Below are positions 44,398 to 51,310 of a stretch of DNA of 64,000 bases, piece after piece. The DNA comes from JBEVJC01 sp040510375 (GTDB taxonomy: Bacteria; Bacteroidota; Bacteroidia; Chitinophagales; Chitinophagaceae): positions 310,001 through 374,000 of the forward strand of contig JBEVJC010000012.1 in the NCBI GenBank assembly GCA_040510375.1, written 5' to 3'. A model generated the notes under the pieces. It made no database searches and had not been told where the DNA came from. It saw only the letters and a list, made by a program, of their open reading frames with translations. Position numbers and translations under genes: made by a program. Within the stretch, counting starts at the first letter, position 1, and every line of letters starts with the position of its first letter.

Positions 44398-47184
44398 ATG
44401 CATTTAAGGCTGCAATTACTTTTTATCTCGCTGATCACTTTTTCCTTTGTAAATGCCCAGACCCGGTTGTCTGGTAAGGTGATTAATGCGAAAAATGAAC
44501 CCATCCAGGGTGCTTCGGTGAAACTCGTTGGAGCAGCCGGTGGTACTACCACGGATGTGGAGGGACGTTACACCTTTAACCTTGCTACAGGTAAAAAATA
44601 CGAACTCGAATTTTCGGCTATAGGTTACCAGTCAAAGACGGTAGCAGAAGTTGAACTGACCACTGGTAATATTAATGAACTTAATATTACCCTGGAGACT
44701 GAGAGTAAGGATCTGGAGGGTGTGGTGGTAAGAGCACAGGCTACCACTGCCCGCCGCGAATCAACGGCTTCGCTGATCGCTTTCCAGAAAAATACCAATA
44801 CCGTTGCATCGGTGATCTCGGCCGAATCGATCCGCCGTTCACCGGATCGTAATACCGGTGAGGTATTGAAACGTACACCAGGTGCCAGTCTCCAGGACGG
44901 TCGTTTCCTGGTGGTACGCGGACTGGCTGATCGTTATAACCAGGCAATGCTTAATGGAATCCTGCTGACCAGTACCGAACCGGACCGCAAGACTTTTTCC
45001 TTCGAACTGATCCCTGCTCAGATGATTGATAATATCGTTATCAATAAGGCATTCGTTCCGGAATATCCTGGCGAGTGGGCAGGTGGTTTGATCCAGGTAA
45101 ATACAAAAGACATTCCTTCAAAGGGGTTCTTTAATATCCAGATCGGTACCGGTGTTAACTCGCAGACCATTGGTAAAAAATTCCTGAAAGATCAGGGCGG
45201 TAAACTTGACTGGCTCGGAATCGACGATGGTACCAGGGGTTTCCCAAAGGGATATACAACCAAGTATGAATTCAATCAGTTGACCGCCGCCCAGAAAACC
45301 GAGATTGGTAAAGGCATGCGTAACGCCTGGAAAGCCGAGGAAGTGAACGCACCGATCAACGTTTCTTTCCAGGCCAACGGAGGTTTCAACAGCAAACTTT
45401 TCGGTAAAGTAGTAGGGGGAAATTTTGGTGTAATATATAATAAGACCAACCGGTTCCAGGAATTACTGAACCGTCGTAATGTAATTGACGAGCAGAATAA
45501 CCTCACTATTGAGAATAATTTTAATGATGATCGCTACCTGCAGGAAGTTTCAGCTGGTGCATTGGGTAGCCTGAGTGTACAACTCAACGCGGCTAACAAG
45601 ATCTCGATTAAGTCAATCGTCAATGTGAACACCAGCAACTATGTTACCGAACGTGATGGAACGGATGTTTCAAGACCCGATTATTTGCTGAAGGGTTCTG
45701 AATTCCGTTTCAAACAAAATACGTTCTTTACCACACAGATTGCCGGTGAACATAACCTCAGCGCACCATTGAAGTTTAAATGGTACGGCTCTTTTAATAT
45801 CCTTGACGGATATATCCCCGACCAGCGCCGTCTGCTTTATGGCCGCCAGTCAGAACAGGATCCATATACCGCTATCATCAGTAATAGCTTGTCGCAACAA
45901 AGTGGTAGCCGCATCTACCAGAGCCTGAGCGATTATATTTATACAGCAGGAGGTGACCTTAGCTATGGTTTTAACTGGCTTGGCCAGAAACAAACCCTGA
46001 AAGGTGGATACATGCTGCAGATCAAGGACCGTCTTTTTGATGCGATCCTGTTTGCCAACTATCTTCCAACAGACAACCTGGCGATTAAACAGTTGCCTGC
46101 TGATCAGATTTTTGCTCCTGAAAATTTTGGGAACGGACGCGATAACCATATTGCCTTCAGTGCGATTGTTGACCAGTCGTATCGTTATATGGCCAACACC
46201 ATTCTTAATGCAGGCTTCCTCCAGCTTGACAACCAGTTCACCCGTAACCTGCGGGTTGTATGGGGACTGAGGGTTGAAGACTATGATCAGCTGGTTGGTA
46301 GTGTGAAACAATGGGACAAACGCCATACCCACTCAAGGGTTACTGATTTCCTTCCAGGTGTGAATGCCACCCTGAAGCTGAACAATAAGACCAACCTCCG
46401 TTTGTCGGGTTCACAAACCGTGGTACGTCCGGAATTACGTGAGCTTGCTTCACTTAACCTGTACGATTTTGAACTGAACGCCTCTGTACAGGGTAACCCT
46501 GACCTGGAGCGCACAAAAGTGATGAACGCTGATTTCAGGTATGAAATTTATCCCAAGGCCGGTGAAGTATTTACTGCCGGGGTGTTTTATAAACATTTCG
46601 AAAAACCTATTGAACAGCTTTTCACCGAAGGTAGTGGTGGTGCCAGTACCTTTAATTTTGCGAATGTTGATTTTGCAAACGCGTATGGTGTGGAACTGGA
46701 AGCCCGTAAAAAACTCGATGTTATCTCCAACGGTCTGAAAAATTTCACCTTCCAGGCAAACCTTGCCTATATCTATAGCCGTATCGAAAGTGATGCCTTT
46801 AATGTCGATCGTCCAATGCAGGGGCAGTCGCCTTATGTGGTTAACCTCGGCCTTTTATATGACAACGAGCAAAAAGGGATCAACGCCACACTTTTGTTTA
46901 ACCAGATCGGCGAACGGTTGTACCTCGTAGGTGATAAAACAGGTGGTGCAAGTAGCCCCGATGTTTATGAAGCGCCAAGACCTGTCCTGGATTTCCAGAT
47001 CGCAAAAAAGATCATTGCTTCGAAGGGTGAGATCAGGTTAAATATCTCCGACATAATTAACCGGACCCAGTATTTCTACCAGAACGTGAATAACAAGGAT
47101 TCGTTCCAGAAGAATATCGATGCTTATCGCTTTACCCGTAAGCTCGGAACCAATTTCAGTGTCACTTTTAACTATAATCTTTAA
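44398..47184 (+). CDS. TonB-dependent outer-membrane receptor, probably phosphate-limitation induced
   Basis: A 928-residue receptor with signal peptide (LFISLITFSFVNAQ), an N-terminal CarboxypepD_reg-like domain (RLSGKVINAKNEPIQGASVKLVG to about residue 105), a plug domain (VISAESIRRSPDRNTGEVLKRTPGASLQDGRFLVVRGLADRYNQAMLNG) and a 22-strand-type barrel ending in NFSVTFNYNL. It is not a SusC-type protein: there is no SusD partner and the plug lacks the SusC signature. ATG 44398 is chosen over a TTG at 44380 because the promoter -7 element overlaps that TTG. The Pho-box promoter and the neighbours suggest uptake of a phosphorus compound; the ligand is unknown. Confidence 0.88.
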   Translation: MHLRLQLLFISLITFSFVNAQTRLSGKVINAKNEPIQGASVKLVGAAGGTTTDVEGRYTFNLATGKKYELEFSAIGYQSKTVAEVELTTGNINELNITLETESKDLEGVVVRAQATTARRESTASLIAFQKNTNTVASVISAESIRRSPDRNTGEVLKRTPGASLQDGRFLVVRGLADRYNQAMLNGILLTSTEPDRKTFSFELIPAQMIDNIVINKAFVPEYPGEWAGGLIQVNTKDIPSKGFFNIQIGTGVNSQTIGKKFLKDQGGKLDWLGIDDGTRGFPKGYTTKYEFNQLTAAQKTEIGKGMRNAWKAEEVNAPINVSFQANGGFNSKLFGKVVGGNFGVIYNKTNRFQELLNRRNVIDEQNNLTIENNFNDDRYLQEVSAGALGSLSVQLNAANKISIKSIVNVNTSNYVTERDGTDVSRPDYLLKGSEFRFKQNTFFTTQIAGEHNLSAPLKFKWYGSFNILDGYIPDQRRLLYGRQSEQDPYTAIISNSLSQQSGSRIYQSLSDYIYTAGGDLSYGFNWLGQKQTLKGGYMLQIKDRLFDAILFANYLPTDNLAIKQLPADQIFAPENFGNGRDNHIAFSAIVDQSYRYMANTILNAGFLQLDNQFTRNLRVVWGLRVEDYDQLVGSVKQWDKRHTHSRVTDFLPGVNATLKLNNKTNLRLSGSQTVVRPELRELASLNLYDFELNASVQGNPDLERTKVMNADFRYEIYPKAGEVFTAGVFYKHFEKPIEQLFTEGSGGASTFNFANVDFANAYGVELEARKKLDVISNGLKNFTFQANLAYIYSRIESDAFNVDRPMQGQSPYVVNLGLLYDNEQKGINATLLFNQIGERLYLVGDKTGGASSPDVYEAPRPVLDFQIAKKIIASKGEIRLNISDIINRTQYFYQNVNNKDSFQKNIDAYRFTRKLGTNFSVTFNYNL

Positions 47185-47220
47185 TCAATAAGCACATCAA
47201 CTCTTTAAACAAATAAACTG

Positions 47221-48675
47221 ATGAAAAAGTACATTCTTTATTTAACTGCTATTGCTGCGATAGCAGGAACAGGATGCCGGAAAATCGAAACGGACGGAGA
47301 ACCAATCTTTGTTCCAGAACCAGGCGGCGGCGGTGGCAGCAATGGAAGTACCATCACTGTTCAGGGCCGTATCACATCTGATACCACCTTCAGAAAGGGT
47401 AATACCTATATCCTTCGCGGACCTGTTTATATCGTTAATAATTCAACACTGACCATTGAACCAGGTGTTACGGTGAAATGCGCACTGACTACCAGCGAAG
47501 TGACTGCCCTGGTAATCAGCCGCGGATCAAAGATCCGTGCACAAGGCACCAGTGATGAGCCAATCATATTCACATCTGCTTCTCCAAACCCAACTTCAGG
47601 CGACTGGGGGGGTATCGTTCTTTGCGGTAAAGCATCTATAAATACCACCACTACTGCCGGTGGTGCGGGTACCCTCGAAGTAGAAGGTGGTGTAAATAAC
47701 TCGAACAATGACGCTGTTGCGGGTGGTGGAGCCACTCCCGATGATAATGACACTTCCGGTGTTATGAGTTATGTTCGTATTGAATACGCAGGTTATGCTG
47801 CCCAGCCTGATAAGGAAATAAACAGCCTGACTCTTGCAGCAGTAGGACGTGGTACTGTAATCGACCACGTGCAGGTATCTTATGCAAAAGATGATGCCTA
47901 TGAGTGGTTTGGTGGAACAGTTAACTGTAAATACCTGATTGCTTATAAAACCCAGGATGATGACTTTGATACCGATAACGGTTTCAGCGGTAAGATTCAG
48001 TTTGGACTGATAATCCGTGATTCCCTCATTGCAGATATCTCTACATCAGAAGCGTTTGAAAGTGATAATAACTCCGGAGGAACAGGAGTTACTCCGAAAA
48101 CCAGCCCGATGTTCTCGAATATCACTGCGATCGGACCAAGAGCTACACTCGGTAATATTGGTAACAGCCTCTTCAGGGCCGGTGCACAAATCCGCAGGAA
48201 TTCCTCTTTATCATTGTTTAACTCAATCATCATGGGCTGGCCACAGGGCATCCTCATCGATGCATCAACAGGTACTTCAACTGCATTGAATATTGAAGAC
48301 AGCTCACTGCGTCTGCGTAACGTTACCCTTGCAGGTAATACAGTTAATGTGAAGTTCACAGGTACTGCAGGCGTTACCATTAAGGACGACGCCAGCTTAC
48401 AATCCTGGTTTACCAATGGTCTTAATGATAACGACCTCCTTACCAATTCATCAGATGTGAAGCTAATCCAGCCGTTCAACTATTCGGCACCCGATCCTAC
48501 GCCTTTCGGTGGAAGAGACGGTAACCAACGGATCCTGACTGGTGCAAATTTCACTGACGGTAAATTCACCAACGATACTTTCTTCGATAAGACAGTAACC
48601 TTCCGTGGTGCAATCGCGCCAGCTGGTCCCAACGCCACATGGTGGAAAGGCTGGACAAAATTTGTCAATCTCTAA
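47221..48675 (+). CDS. exported beta-helix-like lipoprotein paired with the TonB receptor
   Basis: A 484-residue protein with a lipoprotein-like signal (MKKYILYLTAIAAIAGTGC, Cys19), a Gly/Ser linker (EPGGGGGSNGS) and then a series of short beta-strand repeats rich in Gly, Thr and Asn: YIVNNSTLTIEPGVTVK, SGDWGGIVLCGKASIN, MSYVRIEYAGYA, IDHVQVSYAKDDAYEWFGGTVNCKYLIAYKTQDDDFDTDNGFSG. This pattern fits a right-handed beta-helix. It begins 36 bp after the receptor stop and ends at a terminator, so the two form one operon and the protein may be a surface partner of the receptor. Its biochemical role is unknown. Confidence 0.8.
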   Translation: MKKYILYLTAIAAIAGTGCRKIETDGEPIFVPEPGGGGGSNGSTITVQGRITSDTTFRKGNTYILRGPVYIVNNSTLTIEPGVTVKCALTTSEVTALVISRGSKIRAQGTSDEPIIFTSASPNPTSGDWGGIVLCGKASINTTTTAGGAGTLEVEGGVNNSNNDAVAGGGATPDDNDTSGVMSYVRIEYAGYAAQPDKEINSLTLAAVGRGTVIDHVQVSYAKDDAYEWFGGTVNCKYLIAYKTQDDDFDTDNGFSGKIQFGLIIRDSLIADISTSEAFESDNNSGGTGVTPKTSPMFSNITAIGPRATLGNIGNSLFRAGAQIRRNSSLSLFNSIIMGWPQGILIDASTGTSTALNIEDSSLRLRNVTLAGNTVNVKFTGTAGVTIKDDASLQSWFTNGLNDNDLLTNSSDVKLIQPFNYSAPDPTPFGGRDGNQRILTGANFTDGKFTNDTFFDKTVTFRGAIAPAGPNATWWKGWTKFVNL

Positions 48676-48694
48676 TCAGTTTATTTGATATTGT

Positions 48695-48733
48695 AAACCG
48701 TTCCTTCCTTTCCAGGTCGGAACGGTTTTTTTT
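48695..48733 (+). terminator. terminator of the TonB receptor operon
   Basis: AAACCGTTCC (48695-48704) pairs with GGAACGGTTT (48719-48728) around a 14-nt loop and is followed by T to 48733. Confidence 0.92.
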
Positions 48734-48814
48734 ATGCAGGCAATTGAATGCGATAAGGGTGTAAGTATATATAAATAGTTATGGCGGAAAACAACAGTCT
48801 TTCAGATAGTGATT

Positions 48815-48869
48815 TAATAACCTGGTAATCATTACGTAACGCTGGGTTAATACTACGCCCCGATCTTTA
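48815..48869 (+). promoter_or_regulatory. Pho-box array and promoter of an orphan transcript
   Basis: Cores TAAT, TAAT, TAAC and TAAT start at 48815, 48826, 48837 and 48848, again exactly 11 bp apart. Ten bp after the last one is GATCTTTA (48862-48869), in the same register as TTCCTTTG and TTTCTTTG at the two neighbouring Pho promoters. No protein gene follows; a terminator lies 80 bp downstream. Confidence 0.6.
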
Positions 48870-48874
48870 CGTCA

Positions 48875-48984
48875 GTTCTTTCTACTCCGTCGTTTATAAT
48901 TGTCATTTGGGTTAGCAGTACCGCCGTGACAATTTTCTCATGCAGTTTACCACCCCGGGTCAGTCTCCCCTGGGTGGTTTTTTT
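48875..48984 (+). ncRNA. candidate phosphate-regulated small RNA, about 110 nt
   Basis: The predicted start, about 6 nt after the -7 element at 48862-48869, and a strong intrinsic terminator delimit a short transcript. Its first hairpin has perfect 8-bp arms AATTGTCA (48898-48905) and TGACAATT (48927-48934), with an inner GGT/ACC pairing. The terminator stem is ACCACCC (48949-48955) with GGGTGGT (48972-48978), followed by T to 48984. No convincing open frame lies inside: an ATG at 48940 runs through the terminator. It is located between the TonB operon terminator and the convergent glycosyltransferase gene. The RNA is inferred entirely from signals in the DNA; family and target are unknown. 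Confidence 0.5.
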
Positions 48985-49045
48985 ATGTCCGGGCATGAAC
49001 AGCCCTTATCGATATCTGATAACTGTTAATCTGATATTGTTTACA

Positions 49046-49106
49046 ATTCAACGGATACCGTTTCAATTCAACCAATACAGATTAAAGTTGAACCGATACG
49101 GTATAA
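49046..49106. repeat. three degenerate 20-bp tandem repeats
   Basis: ATTCAACGGATACCGTTTCA (49046-49065), ATTCAACCAATACAGATTAA (49066-49085) and a diverged third unit containing TTGAACCGATACGGTAT (49088-49104). They lie 44 bp behind the stop of the glycosyltransferase gene. Confidence 0.6.
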
Positions 49107-49149
49107 CTGTTCAGTATGCAGATTTAAATATCGCCGCGAAGGGAAACCT

Positions 49150-50175
49150 TCAGTTCGCCATCATCAGTTCGCTGAAATACCTGGTCTTTGAGGCAGGAGG
49201 ATTGAATAGGAAAGAAAGACTCTGATCGATGCTCCGGCTATAGTCCATTTTAAGCACCAGTCCTTCATTCATCCAGTTACTTAAATGTAAACCGAAGTCA
49301 GGCGTGATACCTGAAAGCCTTGTCACGCCCATTTCTGCGAGCGCAGCAGCGTTACATTGCTGTTCGTATTGGTTACGTATGGGAATGGTCATTATTTTTT
49401 TACCCAGGTGTAAAGCTTCAGCAGGTGTTTCAAAACCGCCACCGGTGATGATGCCATGGCAATTGATCAGGCTTTGATTGAACAGCTCGCCATTTACCGG
49501 TAGCAGGGTCAGGTTTTTATATCTGCCCGGCTCTTTTACTTCATGGCAGAAGACTTCAAAGGGGATATCAGGATAGGCTGAAAAAATGCTGACAAGTTGC
49601 TGTTCACTCCAGGAGGGCAGGTATACGGTAACATATTGAAGATCGATTGCGATGGCATCCCTGATTTTCTTTTTTACCACCGGGGTAAAAATAAAATCAT
49701 CATATTTTTTAAAATGTAAACCCACATACCGGTCGGCTTTTGCATAGTTCTTCAAAACGAATTCGCCGATCAGGCTTTTCTGGAGCGGACGTGGTGAAAA
49801 GTTGGAGAGGAAACTTGCCTGGTGGCCAAAGTTCACGGATGGCACACCTTTCCGGCTGCAGGCTGCCGAAGTGATATGCTCAAAATCATTTAATACAAGA
49901 TCATATTTCTCCACCGGCAATTCCAGGATCTCCTTACGAAGCCTCAATGGTTTGAGCTCACGGATCATTTGCCAGTAATTGAGGCTGCCCGTGCAGTTGT
50001 AATACAGGCTGAGTCCCTTGCTCCGGTACTTCACCGGCGCGTCAAGAGCCAGGTGCGAGTTGTTTCCGCTGAGAAAGATGTCAACCTTTCCGTATTCGCG
50101 TAAATAGGGCAGGAGTTCCATAGCGCGACTGATATGGCCATTGCCGGTGGCCTGGACTGCATAAAGGATCTTCAT
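49150..50175 (-). CDS. glycosyltransferase (MJ1255/GT28-like), probable glycolipid synthase
   Basis: A 341-residue GT-B glycosyltransferase. The N terminus MKILYAVQATGNGHISRAMELLPYLREYG has the GHISRA motif of the MJ1255-like family, and GIITGGGFETPAEALHLGKKIMTIPIRNQYEQQCNAAALAEMGV is the donor-binding C-terminal region seen in MurG/GT28-type enzymes. ATG 50175 is chosen because the longer frame to 50244 adds residues without counterpart. It follows the PlcP-like gene (93-bp gap, same strand). In phosphate-starved bacteria PlcP makes diacylglycerol and a glycosyltransferase glycosylates it, so this enzyme probably makes a membrane glycolipid; the specific donor and acceptor are inferred. Confidence 0.75.
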   Translation of the reverse strand: MKILYAVQATGNGHISRAMELLPYLREYGKVDIFLSGNNSHLALDAPVKYRSKGLSLYYNCTGSLNYWQMIRELKPLRLRKEILELPVEKYDLVLNDFEHITSAACSRKGVPSVNFGHQASFLSNFSPRPLQKSLIGEFVLKNYAKADRYVGLHFKKYDDFIFTPVVKKKIRDAIAIDLQYVTVYLPSWSEQQLVSIFSAYPDIPFEVFCHEVKEPGRYKNLTLLPVNGELFNQSLINCHGIITGGGFETPAEALHLGKKIMTIPIRNQYEQQCNAAALAEMGVTRLSGITPDFGLHLSNWMNEGLVLKMDYSRSIDQSLSFLFNPPASKTRYFSELMMAN

Positions 50176-50268
50176 ATCGTGAGTTTTTGTGGGTCGACGG
50201 TCTGGTAACGGATTTACAATCCGGCCAACTTTAAACATCATCACTCAATCAGAACAGTTCCCCGGAGT

Positions 50269-51105
50269 TTATCCGGTACGGGTATCGAGATAAATATCAA
50301 TACCAACCGGAATCACCTGTGTCTCCGGTTTTTCCTTCTTTACCCTGGTTGCTTTCTCCACCACCTGGTCGAACGTATACAGGTGCCAGTCGTTCGAATG
50401 ATATTCCAGCGTGGTCATATGCTCTACCCAGTCGCCCGAATTGAGGTACACCACCGAACCTTTCTCATTGGTGATGGTCCGCTTTTTGGGTTCATGGATA
50501 TGTCCACAAATCACACAATCATATTTTTTATCAATGGCCAGTTCGCCGACCAGTTTCTCAAAGTTTTCGATCTTGACAAATCGTTTGTTGAACTGTGTCA
50601 TCACTGATTTGGCGAATGAAATTTTTTCCCTGCCGAACCACTGGCTCACGCGGTTGATCAGTTTGTTGAAACCCAGCAATACCGCATACCCATTACTTCC
50701 CAGCCGGCTCACGATGCGCGCGGGGTTTTTGCTGGCATGGTCAAACACGTCACCATGAAAGATCCAGGTCATCGAACCATTGATCTCGATCAGTGCCTTG
50801 TCTGCCAGCTGGAGGTTCCCGAGTTGCATTCTGGCATATTTGCGAAGGGCTTCATCATGGTTGCCCGTTATATAAATAACCCTGGTGCCGGTCGACAGGA
50901 AATTGAGAATCTCCTGGATCACCTGGATATGATCTGCCGGAAAATAATGTTTGCTGAATTGCCATCCGTCGATGATATCACCATTAAGGATCAGAAGACG
51001 TGGTGAAATACTACGGAGATAGATCAGAAGTTCCTTGGCCCGGCATGCATAGGTGCCGAGATGAACGTCAGACAATACAACAACATCAACAACGCGTTTT
51101 TCCAT
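50269..51105 (-). CDS. plcP: metallophosphoesterase, PlcP-like phospholipase C
   Basis: A 278-residue calcineurin-like metallophosphoesterase. The metal-binding motifs are complete: LSDVHLGT (DxH), LNGDIIDGW (GDxxD), TGNHDE (GNHD/E), IFHGDVFDH and CGHIHEPKK (GHxH), followed by YLNSGDWVEHMTTLEY. The SDVHLG, GDIIDGW and GDWVE spellings fit the PlcP group (phospholipase C of phosphate-starved rhizobia and marine bacteria) better than LpxH of lipid A synthesis, although both are in COG2908. It would cleave phospholipid head groups at the inner membrane, freeing phosphate and leaving diacylglycerol for the glycosyltransferase encoded next. Assignment to PlcP instead of LpxH rests mainly on motif spelling and on the phosphate-related neighbourhood. 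Confidence 0.75.
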   Translation of the reverse strand: MEKRVVDVVVLSDVHLGTYACRAKELLIYLRSISPRLLILNGDIIDGWQFSKHYFPADHIQVIQEILNFLSTGTRVIYITGNHDEALRKYARMQLGNLQLADKALIEINGSMTWIFHGDVFDHASKNPARIVSRLGSNGYAVLLGFNKLINRVSQWFGREKISFAKSVMTQFNKRFVKIENFEKLVGELAIDKKYDCVICGHIHEPKKRTITNEKGSVVYLNSGDWVEHMTTLEYHSNDWHLYTFDQVVEKATRVKKEKPETQVIPVGIDIYLDTRTG

Positions 51106-51146
51106 ACGGAGGTTTATTAAAGTTGCTGAATGAATATAAACCCGAC

Positions 51147-51173
51147 GTTAAGCCAGTATTAAGCAATTGTAAA
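51147..51173 (-). promoter_or_regulatory. possible Pho-box array upstream of plcP
   Basis: On the minus strand TTTAC (51169-51173), TTAAT (51158-51162) and TTAAC (51147-51151) are exactly 11 bp apart, and 10 bp after the last comes TATTCATT, a weak -7 match, 24 bp before the plcP start. TTAA is nearly symmetric, so the orientation is uncertain. This array is weaker than those at 44317 and 51242. Confidence 0.4.
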
Positions 51174-51241
51174 GAAGGTAACCCTTAACATTTTATATAT
51201 ACTGGTATTCACTTAATGTTTGCATTTCCCCATTGAAATGT

Positions 51242-51296
51242 TAACAGACCGGTCATACCCTGTTAACCCTTCGGTCACATTAACATGGTTTCTTTG
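51242..51296 (+). promoter_or_regulatory. Pho-box array and promoter of the secreted phosphatase
   Basis: Cores TAAC (51242), TCAT (51253), TAAC (51264) and TCAC (51275) recur every 11 bp; with the preceding G the second and fourth read GTCAT and GTCAC, the core of the Escherichia coli Pho box. Ten bp later lies TTTCTTTG (51289-51296), and the GTG start is 14 bp further. The spacing is identical to the TonB receptor promoter. Confidence 0.75.
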
Positions 51297-51310
51297 CAAA
51301 ACCTTTAACA

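Larger units (their letters stand above)
48676..49149. other. 474-bp intergenic region between convergent operons
   Basis: It holds the TonB-operon terminator, the orphan Pho-type promoter with the small-RNA candidate, and a short tandem repeat. No protein gene is supported in it; a frame of 99 codons starting at 48926 crosses the orphan terminator and has no recognisable sequence. Confidence 0.6.

Noticed and set aside
44398..48675. SusC/SusD-type polysaccharide utilisation locus
   Set aside because: The receptor lacks SusC features, the partner is not a SusD fold and there are no glycoside hydrolases nearby.
48926..49225. Protein gene of 99 codons on the plus strand
   Set aside because: It runs through a strong terminator and into the end of the convergent glycosyltransferase gene; the translation has no family likeness.
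50269..51105. LpxH, the lipid A pyrophosphatase
   Set aside because: Not excluded, but the motif spelling (SDVHLGT, GDIIDGW, GDWVEH) and the phosphate-related neighbours fit PlcP better.
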